DNA from: Maliibacterium massiliense
GTDB lineage: Bacteria > Bacillota > Clostridia > Christensenellales > Maliibacteriaceae
DNA length: 64,000 nucleotides
Direction: 5' to 3'
NCBI RefSeq assembly: GCF_900604345.1
Contig: NZ_LR026983.1
Coordinates: 1,054,001-1,118,000, forward strand
Positions 25,342 through 33,702 of this stretch are shown here, in pieces (the stretch's first letter is position 1; each line of letters opens with the position of its first letter). The position numbers and the translations under genes are program-made. The notes beneath the pieces are model-generated. The model was given only the letters and a program-made list of their open reading frames with translations, was not told where the DNA came from and ran no database searches.

Positions 25342-26295
25342 TTATCTCGGTAAATTGTACCCTTTTGAGGCGGCATAATCAAGTACTTCCTGTAAGGGGC
25401 GCACGCCCGCGGTGGCGCCCACCTGGCCGATGATCATCGCCGCCTGTGCCGCGCCCAGCGCCGCGCAGTCGGCCAGGCTGTAGCCGCGCAAATACCCCGC
25501 GATAAAGCCCGCCACGCACGCATCCCCTGCGCCGGTTGTGTCCACCGGCGTGCCGGTAAACAGGGTGGGCATGTGCACGTCCTTTTCATAGTCGGTCACA
25601 AGCAGGCCGTCCGCGCCCATCTTGATGCCGAACACCTTCAGGCCGTAGGACTGGAAAAACGCCTTCATCCGCTGGAAATCCTTGATCCCGCCGCAGATCT
25701 GCTCCGCCTCGTAATGGCTGGGGATAAAGATATCACAGTAGGGCAGCGCCAGGGCGATCTTGTCAAGCCAGGGCGTGCCGTCCGTGTTCTGGGTGACGTC
25801 CATGGAGGTGGAAAGGCCCAGCTTTTTGGCGCGTTTGAAAAGCGATGCGATGCCCGCGCCGTCCAGCTTGGTCATGACGTTGGCGCTGGCAAAGTGTAGA
25901 TGCCGCGCCTGCGAGAGCACGCCCTCGGGCACGTGCTCAGGCCCAAGCGCCGCGTTGCAGCCCGAATAGTAGGCAAAGTGCCGCTCCCCGTCCTGCTCGA
26001 TGAGCACCACGGAAATGCTGGTGTTGACATCCTTGAGGCGGGCCACATGCTCGGTGTGCACGCCCATCTTCTGCACGTGCGCCACGATCTCGTCGCCGAA
26101 GCGATCCTCGCCCACGCCCACGATCAGGCTGGTGTCAAAGCCCAAGCTGGCCAGGTTGATCGACGCGTTGAGCGCGTCGCCCCCCGTGGCGGTCTTTTTT
26201 TCCTGCAGCAGGCCCAAATCCTTTGTCATGATATCGTGGTCCACCGCGCGCAGCAGGATATCGTAGCACGCAAGCCCCAAACAAATGACGTCCAT
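25342..26295 (-). CDS. PfkB-family sugar kinase, fifth of the array
   Basis: 317 residues from the ATG at 26295; an open frame of 60 codons further upstream lies inside the previous kinase gene. Motifs: GGDALNAS, SMDVT, CDIFIPSHYEAEQICGG, VFGIKMGADGLLVTDY and DTTGAGDAC, where Cys replaces the usual Phe after the catalytic GAGDA. Its tail (MIIGQVGATAGVRP) is nearly the same as in the first kinase of the operon at 29277-30242, suggesting these two share a more recent ancestor than either does with the pair in between. Confidence 0.92.
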   Translation of the reverse strand: MDVICLGLACYDILLRAVDHDIMTKDLGLLQEKKTATGGDALNASINLASLGFDTSLIVGVGEDRFGDEIVAHVQKMGVHTEHVARLKDVNTSISVVLIEQDGERHFAYYSGCNAALGPEHVPEGVLSQARHLHFASANVMTKLDGAGIASLFKRAKKLGLSTSMDVTQNTDGTPWLDKIALALPYCDIFIPSHYEAEQICGGIKDFQRMKAFFQSYGLKVFGIKMGADGLLVTDYEKDVHMPTLFTGTPVDTTGAGDACVAGFIAGYLRGYSLADCAALGAAQAAMIIGQVGATAGVRPLQEVLDYAASKGYNLPR

Positions 26296-26311
26296 GTATC
26301 TTTCGCCCCCC

Positions 26312-27277
26312 TTACACACCGATGGTGTAGCCGCGCGATGCGGCCAGTTCCTTGGCCATGGCGAACGTGCCCGCGCCGCGGTTGGCGCCCACGCACGCGA
26401 TGACGCTCGCCGCCTGCGCCGCGCCCAGCGCCGCGCAGGCTTCCAGGCCATAGCCCTTGACAAAGCCCGTGACAAAGCCCGCGCAGAATGCGTCCCCGCC
26501 GCCAGTGGTATCCACCGGCGCGCCCGCGCAGAAGCTGGGCATCATGATATCCTGGGTAAAGTCGGTAACAAACGCGCCCTCGGCGCCCATCTTCAACCCG
26601 AAGATTTTCACGCCCAAGTCCTGAAAAACCGCTTTCAGCTTCTGCGGGTCGGTCTCGCCCCCGCAGTACTGCGCCGCCTCATAGTGGCTGGGCAAAAAGA
26701 TATCGCAGTGGGGCAGCGCCTCTCTGATATTCTCCAGCCAGCGCCCCGTCCGGTCGTGCGTGACGTCCATGGAGGTGGTCACGCCCAGCGCGTGCGCCCG
26801 CCGCAGCAGGTCCGCCAGCGGCGCGCCGTCCAGTTTGGGCAGCATGTTGACGCTCACCACATGCAAGTGCCTGGCCTCTGCAAGCGTCGCGTCGTCCAGC
26901 ATCTCGGGGCACAGGTTCTGGTTGGCCCCGCCGTTAAAGCTGAGGATGTGCCGCTCGCCCGAGGGCTCCACCAGCAAAAACGGCGAATTGGTCTGCCACG
27001 CCTGGCTGCGCTGCACGCACGCGGTGTCCACGCCGGCGCGCGTCAGCTCGAGCATCACCTGGTCGCCAAAGGAATCGTAGCCGATGCAACACATGATGCC
27101 CACCTTAAGACCCAGGCGCGCCATGTTCACCGAGCCGTTGAGCGCGTCGCCGCCGCTTGCGGTGACCACGCTCTCCAGCGCGATGGCGTCCTTTTCCATC
27201 ACATCGGGGTCCACCGGGCGCAGCAGCACGTCGCAGGAGCCGTGGCCGACGCACAGTACGTCATAGCGTTTTTCCAT
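26312..27277 (-). CDS. PfkB-family sugar kinase, fourth of the array
   Basis: 321 residues from the ATG at 27277. Motifs: GGDALNGS, SMDVTHD, CDIFLPSHYEAAQYCGG, IFGLKMGAEGAFVTDF. The catalytic motif reads DTTGGGDAF: the small residue of GAGD is Gly, the Asp base is kept, so activity is likely. Spacing to the neighbours is 16-17 bases on each side. The cytoplasmic product probably acts on a sugar or polyol not shared with its paralogues, as the substrate-side residues differ. Confidence 0.92.
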   Translation of the reverse strand: MEKRYDVLCVGHGSCDVLLRPVDPDVMEKDAIALESVVTASGGDALNGSVNMARLGLKVGIMCCIGYDSFGDQVMLELTRAGVDTACVQRSQAWQTNSPFLLVEPSGERHILSFNGGANQNLCPEMLDDATLAEARHLHVVSVNMLPKLDGAPLADLLRRAHALGVTTSMDVTHDRTGRWLENIREALPHCDIFLPSHYEAAQYCGGETDPQKLKAVFQDLGVKIFGLKMGAEGAFVTDFTQDIMMPSFCAGAPVDTTGGGDAFCAGFVTGFVKGYGLEACAALGAAQAASVIACVGANRGAGTFAMAKELAASRGYTIGV

Positions 27278-27294
27278 GGTATCTCTCTCCTTTT

Positions 27295-28266
27295 CTATTT
27301 GCCACAGCGCAGGGGGCGACCGCTTTGCGCTGCAAATGCCAATACGTCCGCAAAGGGGCGCGCCCACGCCGTGGCGCCCATCTGTTCAATGCACAGCGCG
27401 GCGCAGGCGGAGCCCGCCACCGCGCAGTCTGCAAGCGGCATGCCCGCAAGGTATCCCGCCAGAAAGCCCGAAAAGAACGCGTCCCCCGCGCCAGTGGTAT
27501 CCACCGGCGGATCGGGTTTGTGATAGAGCGAGGGACAGAAGACGTCCTCTTGAAAGTCCGTCACATACACGCCCCGCGCCCCCAGCTTGACGCCGAACAC
27601 CCGCATGCCGAACGGGCGGAAGTATTCCCTGAGCGCCAGCGGGTCGGAAAGCCCCGTCAGGTGCTCCACCTCATAATGGCTGGGGATAAAGATGTCGCAT
27701 GCGTGCAGGGCCGCGCCCAGGTTCTCCATCGTCAGGTGCGCCATATCGGTGTTGACATCCATGGAGGTGATGCAGCCGTGCGCACGCGCGCGCGCAAAGA
27801 GCGCCGCCAGGTCCTCCCCCAGCATGTTGTGCAGCTCGTTGGTGTTGGTCACGTGCATGCACCGCGCCGCCGCAAGCGCGGCATCGGGAATGCACGCCGC
27901 GCGCATCAGATCCATTTGGCGGGAAAAATTGATGCCGTGCCGCTCCCCGTGCTCGTCGATACACAGCACGTCCACACTGGTGGGGTAGGCGTCCGACTGC
28001 ATCACCCAGCGGGTGTCCACGCCCGCCTCCCGCAGGCGCGCCAGCAGAAAACCCGCCGCGCTGTCTTTGCCCATGTTGACGATGATGCCGGTTTTCAGCC
28101 CCATGCGCGCCATGTCGATGGCGCCATTGTTGGCGTCCCCGCCCCCCATCTGCGCCATGTCCTGCACGTAGCAGCAGTCGCCCGTCATGTGGTCTGTGGG
28201 CACGGTGCGCATCAGAATATCCAACAGGATTGCGCCCACGCACAGTACGTCCAATCGTTTTGCCAT
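27295..28266 (-). CDS. PfkB-family sugar kinase, third of the array
   Basis: 323 residues from the ATG at 28266. Motifs: GGDANNGAIDMARMG, SMDVNTD, CDIFIPSHYEVEHLTG, VFGVKLGARGVYVTDF and DTTGAGDAF. The tail CIEQMGATAWARP is shared with the next kinase upstream (CIEQAGATTWARP), so these two form a close pair. The residue in the GGDAxN substrate loop is Asn here, unlike Leu, Met or His in the others. Confidence 0.92.
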   Translation of the reverse strand: MAKRLDVLCVGAILLDILMRTVPTDHMTGDCCYVQDMAQMGGGDANNGAIDMARMGLKTGIIVNMGKDSAAGFLLARLREAGVDTRWVMQSDAYPTSVDVLCIDEHGERHGINFSRQMDLMRAACIPDAALAAARCMHVTNTNELHNMLGEDLAALFARARAHGCITSMDVNTDMAHLTMENLGAALHACDIFIPSHYEVEHLTGLSDPLALREYFRPFGMRVFGVKLGARGVYVTDFQEDVFCPSLYHKPDPPVDTTGAGDAFFSGFLAGYLAGMPLADCAVAGSACAALCIEQMGATAWARPFADVLAFAAQSGRPLRCGK

Positions 28267-28278
28267 CGCTTGCCCTCC

Positions 28279-29244
28279 TTACAGCCGCACGGGATAGCCG
28301 CAGGCCGCGGCATGTTCCGCCACCGCTTGAAGCGGCCGCGCCCACGTGGTGGCGCCCGCCTGCTCGATGCACAGCGCCGCGCAGCTGGCCCCCAGCACGC
28401 TGCAGTCGCGCAGAGACATGCCCCGCAGGTAGCCCGCCAGCACGCCCGCAAAATACGCGTCGCCCGCGCCCGTGGTATCCACCGGCGCGCCCGCCCCCCT
28501 GTAAAACGAGGGCAGGAACAGGTCCTCTTGATAGTCCGTCATGAACACGCCCTTTTCCCCCAGCTTGACGCCGAAGAGGGCAAGGCCGTATGGGCGGAAG
28601 AATTCCTTCATCGCAAGCGGGTCCTCAAGGCCGCAGAGCGCCTCCGCCTCGTAGTTGCTGGGGATGAACACATCACAGTTGTGCAGCGCGCCCGCGATAT
28701 ATTCCATCCGCATGCAGTCCGCCTTGGCCACCAGGTCCATGCTGGTGGTGCACCCCTGCGCCTTGGCCCGCGCAAATAGATCCGCAATCCCCGCCCCATG
28801 CATTTTTACAGGGCGGTTGATACTTGTTGCGTGCATATGCCTGCAGGCGCGCAGCGCCTCGTCGGAGACATCCGCGCTGGCCAGCGCCGCGCCCTGCTTG
28901 CAGAAACCCACCCCGTGCCGATCCCCCGTGGGGTCCACGCACAATACCACCGTATCGGTGGGCATATCGTCCCGCTGGATCATGTAGCGCGTTTCCACCC
29001 CCGCCGCCTGAAGATGATCCAGCAGAAAGCGCGCATTGGCGTCCGTGCCCAGGCGCGCCAGCAGCGCGGATTTCAGCCCCATGCGCGATAAGTCCACCGC
29101 GCCGTTGTGCGCGTCCCCGCCGCCGGAGAGGCGCATCTCGTCCACATATGCGCAGTCGATCTGCATCACGTCCATCGATACGGGGCGCATGATCATGTCC
29201 AGCGAGATCACGCCCACGCACAGTACATCCAGTTCCCGTTCCAT
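28279..29244 (-). CDS. PfkB-family sugar kinase, second of the array
   Basis: 321 residues from the ATG at 29244, which follows AAAAAGGAG. Motifs: GGDAHNGAVDLSRMG, SMDLV, CDVFIPSNYEAEALCG, LFGVKLGEKGVFMTDY and DTTGAGDAY. His occupies the variable position of GGDAxN, and SNYE replaces SHYE. Closest to the third kinase by its C-terminal wording. Twelve bases separate it from that gene, so translation is probably coupled. Confidence 0.92.
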   Translation of the reverse strand: MERELDVLCVGVISLDMIMRPVSMDVMQIDCAYVDEMRLSGGGDAHNGAVDLSRMGLKSALLARLGTDANARFLLDHLQAAGVETRYMIQRDDMPTDTVVLCVDPTGDRHGVGFCKQGAALASADVSDEALRACRHMHATSINRPVKMHGAGIADLFARAKAQGCTTSMDLVAKADCMRMEYIAGALHNCDVFIPSNYEAEALCGLEDPLAMKEFFRPYGLALFGVKLGEKGVFMTDYQEDLFLPSFYRGAGAPVDTTGAGDAYFAGVLAGYLRGMSLRDCSVLGASCAALCIEQAGATTWARPLQAVAEHAAACGYPVRL

Positions 29245-29276
29245 ACGCTACATTCAAACTCCTTTTTATCTATCGC

Positions 29277-30242
29277 TTATCCGTCCAGCCGCCCCGTGGT
29301 GATGGGGTAACCCCGCGCCGCCGCAAGCTTAAGCGCGTCCTTGAAGGGTCGCAGTCCCGTTGTCGCGCCCACCTGGCCGATCACCATCGCCGAGGCCGCG
29401 CTGCCCAGCACGCCGCAGTCCGCCAGGCACATGCCCCGCAGGTAGCCCGAGATAAAGCTTGCAAAAAACGCGTCCCCCGCGCCGGTGGTATCCACCGGCT
29501 TGCCCTCATAGAGGCTGGGTAAGTAGATATCCTGTTTGTAGTCGGTCAAGTACACGCCCTTTGCCCCCATCTTCAGCCCGAAGACCTTCAGCCCGTAAGG
29601 CGCGAAAAACGCCTTCATCTCCTCAGGCGTCTGCAGCCCTCCACAGATCACCTGCGCCTCGTAGTGGCTGGGGATGAAGATATCCGTGTAGTGCAGCGCC
29701 GCGTCGATGCGCCGCAGCCAGTGCCCCTGCCTGTCGTGGTTGACGTCAAAGGAGGTGGTGGCCCCGTGCGCCTTGGCCGTGCGCAGCAGGTTTTCCAGCT
29801 TATCAAAACTCAGGCCCAGCAGCGACATCACGCTCGCCACGTGCACGTGCCGCGCGCTTTTGATCGCCTCTTTGGGGATATCCGTATCGGTGAGCGCCTG
29901 GTTGCTCTTGCCGTAGGCCATAAAGTGCCGCTCGCCCGAGGGCTCGATGCACACGATGGTGGTGGATGTGGGATACTGCCCGTTGCGCGCCATGTAGCGC
30001 GTGTCAATCCCCTTTTTTTCAAGGTAGCGTAGCAAAAAGTCCCCGTTTGCGTCGGTGCCGATGCGCGCCACCAGCGCGGTATCCATGCCCATGTTGGCGC
30101 AGTTGACCGCCGCGTTGAGCGCGTCCCCGCCGCAGGCAACCTGCAGGTCGTCCACATAGACGCAGTCCACATCCATCAAATTGTGCTCTACATCGCGCAC
30201 CAGCTGGTCAAAGACAGCCAGCCCCACACACAAAACATCCAT
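29277..30242 (-). CDS. PfkB-family sugar kinase, first (promoter-proximal) of the array
   Basis: 321 residues from the ATG at 30242, with GAAAGGAAT upstream; the frame runs 25 codons further without a start signal. Motifs: GGDALNAAVNCANMG, SFDVNHD, CDIFIPSHYE-type (TDIFIPSHYEAQVICGG), VFGLKMGAKGVYLTDY and DTTGAGDAF. It is the first gene of a six-gene operon of paralogues that has no transporter, isomerase or aldolase inside it. A -10 like TATAAT on the minus strand at 30328-30333 may belong to the operon promoter, but no -35 was found. Confidence 0.92.
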   Translation of the reverse strand: MDVLCVGLAVFDQLVRDVEHNLMDVDCVYVDDLQVACGGDALNAAVNCANMGMDTALVARIGTDANGDFLLRYLEKKGIDTRYMARNGQYPTSTTIVCIEPSGERHFMAYGKSNQALTDTDIPKEAIKSARHVHVASVMSLLGLSFDKLENLLRTAKAHGATTSFDVNHDRQGHWLRRIDAALHYTDIFIPSHYEAQVICGGLQTPEEMKAFFAPYGLKVFGLKMGAKGVYLTDYKQDIYLPSLYEGKPVDTTGAGDAFFASFISGYLRGMCLADCGVLGSAASAMVIGQVGATTGLRPFKDALKLAAARGYPITTGRLDG

Positions 30243-30413
30243 GAATTGTATTCCTTTCTTTGCTTGCAGAAAAAATCCGAACCTGCGCTGGACAAAACGT
30301 CCCCTGCCTGCACACATGCATACATGTATTATATATTGGCGAAAAAAATGCGATCTCCTGCCGGCAAACCCATTGATTTATGCCAGGCGTGCGTACATAT
30401 TTGCCATCTATGC

Positions 30414-30419
30414 TATAAT
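30414..30419 (+). promoter_or_regulatory. Extended -10 promoter of the Gfo/Idh/MocA gene
   Basis: TGCTATAAT gives an extended -10 (TGn plus TATAAT) about 115 bases before the ATG at 30534; no matching -35 is needed for this class and none is clear. The 290-base divergent region it sits in also has a minus-strand TATAAT at 30328-30333 for the kinase operon. Confidence 0.4.
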
Positions 30420-30533
30420 AGGTTTAGTTTTTGCGCTGGGGACGCTGCCCGCGCGCTGGGAACGCATTGTTGCGGCGAGGAATCGACGCTTTGGCCGCAT
30501 GCAATACATTTTATGAAATGAGGAGTGTAAAAC

Positions 30534-31565
30534 ATGTCCAAACAAATCATCCGCTGGGGCATCTTGGGACCGGGGCGCATCGCCCACAACTTCATGCGCG
30601 GGTTACTGGTAACGCCGGACGCAGAGCTAGCGGCCATCGCCTCGCGCGACGTGGCGCGCGCTCAAAGCTTTGCAGCCGAATACAACGCCAGCGCGCGCTG
30701 TTACGGCAGTTACGAGGAACTGGCGGCCGATCCCAACGTGGATGCGGTGTACGTCGCCACCACCAACCCGCACCATCTTGCGCCCTGCAAAATGATGATG
30801 CAGGCCGGCAAGGCCGTGGTGGTGGAAAAACCCATCGCCCTCAACGCCGAGCAGGCCAAGGAGCTGGTGGACTGTGCCAAGGCAAACGACGTCTTTTTTA
30901 TGGAAGGCATGTGGACCCGCTTTTTCCCTGTCAATGCCAAGGTGCTGCAGTGGATCGACCAGGGCCGCATCGGCGATGTGCGCATGGTGGAGGCGAACTT
31001 CTCCTTCCGCGTGGACTGGGACCCCGAGCACCGCGTGCTGGATCTTGCCAAGGGAGGCGGCGCGCTGCTGGACGTGGGCATCTATTCCATCCTCTACGCA
31101 TCGATGATCATGCGCGGCAAGCGCCCGCAGGCGGTGACGGGCCTTGCGCACCTGGGCGAGACGGGCGTGGACGAGCAGGCGGCCTACCTGATGCGGTATG
31201 ATGACGGCGCGCTTGCCGTGCTGCGCAGCGGCGTGCGCACCGCCATCGAGATGGACGCCTTCATCTACGGCACCGAGGGTTACATCCACGTGCCCATCTT
31301 CTGGCATCCGGTGCGGGCCGAGCTGCGCGCCGAACCCCTCAACCAGGAGAACTCCAGCGTGCACCAGGGCGAGATCCTCGAGGTGTTCGAGTCCCCCTAC
31401 GAGGCCTCCGGCTTCCAGTACGAGATCGCCTACGTGAGCGAGTGCCTGCGCAAGGGCATAACCAACTGCGACAAGATGCCCATGGAAGAATCCCTCATGA
31501 TCGCCGAGGTGATGACCCACCTGCGACGCGACCAGTGGGGCATGAAGTACCCCGAGGAAGCGTAA
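30534..31565 (+). CDS. Gfo/Idh/MocA family NAD(P)-dependent oxidoreductase
   Basis: 343 residues with GAGGAGTG upstream. Rossmann start IIRWGILGPGRIAHNFM, the EKPIALN motif with the conserved Lys, and the C-terminal substrate barrel with DVGIYSILYA (Asp/His-region equivalent). Such enzymes oxidise or reduce sugars, inositols and their derivatives with NAD(P). The wording is closest to the dimeric dihydrodiol/xylose dehydrogenase-like branch; the substrate is unknown. It is divergent from the six sugar kinases, which makes a shared carbohydrate pathway plausible, and is followed after 32 bases by a glycosyltransferase. Confidence 0.9.
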   Translation: MSKQIIRWGILGPGRIAHNFMRGLLVTPDAELAAIASRDVARAQSFAAEYNASARCYGSYEELAADPNVDAVYVATTNPHHLAPCKMMMQAGKAVVVEKPIALNAEQAKELVDCAKANDVFFMEGMWTRFFPVNAKVLQWIDQGRIGDVRMVEANFSFRVDWDPEHRVLDLAKGGGALLDVGIYSILYASMIMRGKRPQAVTGLAHLGETGVDEQAAYLMRYDDGALAVLRSGVRTAIEMDAFIYGTEGYIHVPIFWHPVRAELRAEPLNQENSSVHQGEILEVFESPYEASGFQYEIAYVSECLRKGITNCDKMPMEESLMIAEVMTHLRRDQWGMKYPEEA

Positions 31566-31597
31566 GAATACTTGCTGAAAAGAAAGTGAACGTACAG

Positions 31598-32782
31598 ATG
31601 AAAAAGAAGATTTGTTTTGTTGTCCAGCGCTATGGCCTGGAAGTTAACGGTGGCGCGGAGCTGCACTGCAGACAGCTTGCCGAGCACATGCTCCCCTACT
31701 ATGACGTGACCGTGCTGACCACCAAGGCGGTTGATTACCTCACATGGAAGGATGAGTATTCTACCGATGTAGAGGATATCAACGGGGTATGCGTGCGTCG
31801 TTTCAGCGTAGATTACCCGCGTGATATGGATGAATTCAACCGTTTCAACGCACGGTTCCTCTCCAAGGGTCTGCGCAGTGTGCGCGAACAGGAATCCTGG
31901 ATTCGTAAGCAGGGGCCTGTCTCCACAGCGCTTTTGCGCTATCTCAAAGCGAGCCGGGATGACTACGATATCTTTATCTTTTTTACTTATCTGTATCATC
32001 TCACGGTCAAGGGCGTGCCCATGATGAAAGAAAAGGCACTGCTTATCCCTACCGCGCACGATGAGCCTTATTTAAAGATGGAACCATTCAAGGCAGTGTT
32101 TACCAGCCCGCGCGGTATCTTCTATAATACAGAAGAGGAACGTCAACTCATATTGGAGCGCTTTCACAATGAGAGTGTTCCAAGCGATTTGGGCGGCGTG
32201 GGTGTTGAAATCCCCGAAGAAGTTACACCGGAATCTTTTCGGGAGAAATATAAACTGCAAGATGATTACATCGTCTATGTGGGCCGCATTGACCAGGCAA
32301 AGGGCTGCGAGGTCATGTTCCAGTACTGGCAACTGTACAAAAAACGACATCCGTCTCGGCTCAAGCTGGTACTTATGGGTAAACCGATGATCCCTATCCC
32401 CAAGCGCGACGACATCCTCAGTTTGGGTTTCGTCAGCGATGAAGACAAATTCAATGGCATGGCCGGCGCAAAGTTCCTGCTGCTTCCCAGTCCATTTGAA
32501 AGCCTTTCCATGGTGGTGCTGGAGTCCCTGAGTCTCTCGGTGCCCGTGCTGGTGAATGGTGATTGCGCTGTACTCAAAAGCCATTGCGTGCAGAGCAACG
32601 CAGGGTTGTATTACCACGGTTACTACGAATTTGAAGGCTGCGTGCGCCGCATGTTGGAGCACCCTGATGAATATCAGGCCATGTGCGCCAATGCGCCGCT
32701 TTATGTGCAGCAGCATTATCAATGGGATGTTATCGTCAGCAAGCTTTCGCGCATGATTGAAGCTACCATTGCCACAAACTAA
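31598..32782 (+). CDS. Glycosyltransferase family 4 (GT-B)
   Basis: 394 residues from the ATG at 31598 (MKKKICFVVQRYG), the typical GT4 opening with NGGAELHCRQLAEHM. The C-terminal nucleotide-sugar domain has YIVYVGRIDQAKGCE and the EX7E-like region LLLPSPFESLSMVVLESL. It transfers a sugar from a nucleotide donor, for example in surface polysaccharide assembly. The ribosome site is weak (GAAAGTGAAC). The gene is clearly AT-richer than its neighbours and uses more A/T-ending codons, a sign of transfer. It ends at a strong bidirectional terminator. Confidence 0.9.
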   Translation: MKKKICFVVQRYGLEVNGGAELHCRQLAEHMLPYYDVTVLTTKAVDYLTWKDEYSTDVEDINGVCVRRFSVDYPRDMDEFNRFNARFLSKGLRSVREQESWIRKQGPVSTALLRYLKASRDDYDIFIFFTYLYHLTVKGVPMMKEKALLIPTAHDEPYLKMEPFKAVFTSPRGIFYNTEEERQLILERFHNESVPSDLGGVGVEIPEEVTPESFREKYKLQDDYIVYVGRIDQAKGCEVMFQYWQLYKKRHPSRLKLVLMGKPMIPIPKRDDILSLGFVSDEDKFNGMAGAKFLLLPSPFESLSMVVLESLSLSVPVLVNGDCAVLKSHCVQSNAGLYYHGYYEFEGCVRRMLEHPDEYQAMCANAPLYVQQHYQWDVIVSKLSRMIEATIATN

Positions 32783-32789
32783 TAAATGC

Positions 32790-32829
32790 AACTATAAAAG
32801 GAGCGCCCACAGGCGCTCCTTTTATAGTT
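32790..32829. terminator. Bidirectional terminator between the glycosyltransferase and the lipoprotein
   Basis: A perfect 18-bp stem (AACTATAAAAGGAGCGCC with its complement) around a four-base loop. The AT-rich outer part supplies T-runs in both directions for the two convergent genes. Confidence 0.85.
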
Positions 32830-32838
32830 ATGCTTGTT

Positions 32839-33435
32839 TTATTTGAGATACACGCCCGTGCCGTCATACTTGAACAGGTACAGGTTGCACACCCCCATCA
32901 CCTTGCAAAAGTTGCGGTAGTTGGCAATCAGCGTCAGCGTTCCCTCGCGGTAGACCTGCGCCTGGGCCATAGTGGCGTCCGATACGCCCGTATCATCCAC
33001 GGCGCGGCGTTCCGGCCTCTGGTAGAGGTTGGTGTGGTTGGCAAGCTCGATGTCGTAGGCTGCCTGCGCGGCGCGTTCGTAGCCTGCCATAAAGTCGTCC
33101 ACCATGGGGTGATCGTCCGTAAACTGGTAAATTTCCTTTGTCTTGCTGCCTACAAACGCCAGCTCCTGCTGCCATGCGTCCAGATAGGCGCGCGCTGTCC
33201 GCGCGCGCACGACCGCCTCATCCTTGTCAAAGGTAGCCAGCCGCGCTGAAAACGCCTCGTCGATGGGATTGTCCGCACCAAAGCGTTCAAAGCGGGACGC
33301 CGGCGTGGCAGACGGGCTGCGCGAGGCGACGGGGGTAGGCGCCCCCTCGCCTGCGCGGGGCGCGTGCTGCGCCGCACAGCCCGCAAGGCAGGCTGCAACC
33401 AGCAGCAGGATGCCCATCAGGCGCAGTTTCTTCAT
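32839..33435 (-). CDS. Uncharacterised lipoprotein
   Basis: 198 residues from the ATG at 33435 (MKKLRLMG), with GAAGGAGG upstream. A lipoprotein signal ends at CLAGC near residue 21, then a Ser/Pro/Thr-rich linker to about residue 50 and a helical domain of 150 residues. No family recognised. It stands alone between a convergent glycosyltransferase and pyruvate kinase. The 270 bases upstream (33436-33702) show no gene. Confidence 0.75.
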   Translation of the reverse strand: MKKLRLMGILLLVAACLAGCAAQHAPRAGEGAPTPVASRSPSATPASRFERFGADNPIDEAFSARLATFDKDEAVVRARTARAYLDAWQQELAFVGSKTKEIYQFTDDHPMVDDFMAGYERAAQAAYDIELANHTNLYQRPERRAVDDTGVSDATMAQAQVYREGTLTLIANYRNFCKVMGVCNLYLFKYDGTGVYLK

Positions 33436-33702
33436 GATGGCCGCCTCCTTCTTGCAATACAAACGTGGCATGCGTAACGGTTACGAGCAACATCTAAAAA
33501 ACGTCCCCGCCAGGCGGCCTGATGCCCGCTCCCTAGCGCCTTGCGCGGATACAGACCCGTGACACAAACATGCGCACCCCACAGCCCTGTCGCCTGTGCA
33601 GGCGCCAGGTTCGCGCGCCAACTTTCCGGCCGCCGATAACCCGCGCCCGCGGCGCACAATCTTTGGCTGCACGCGGCAAGCGGTTGCAGGCCAGAGGTGC
33701 CT

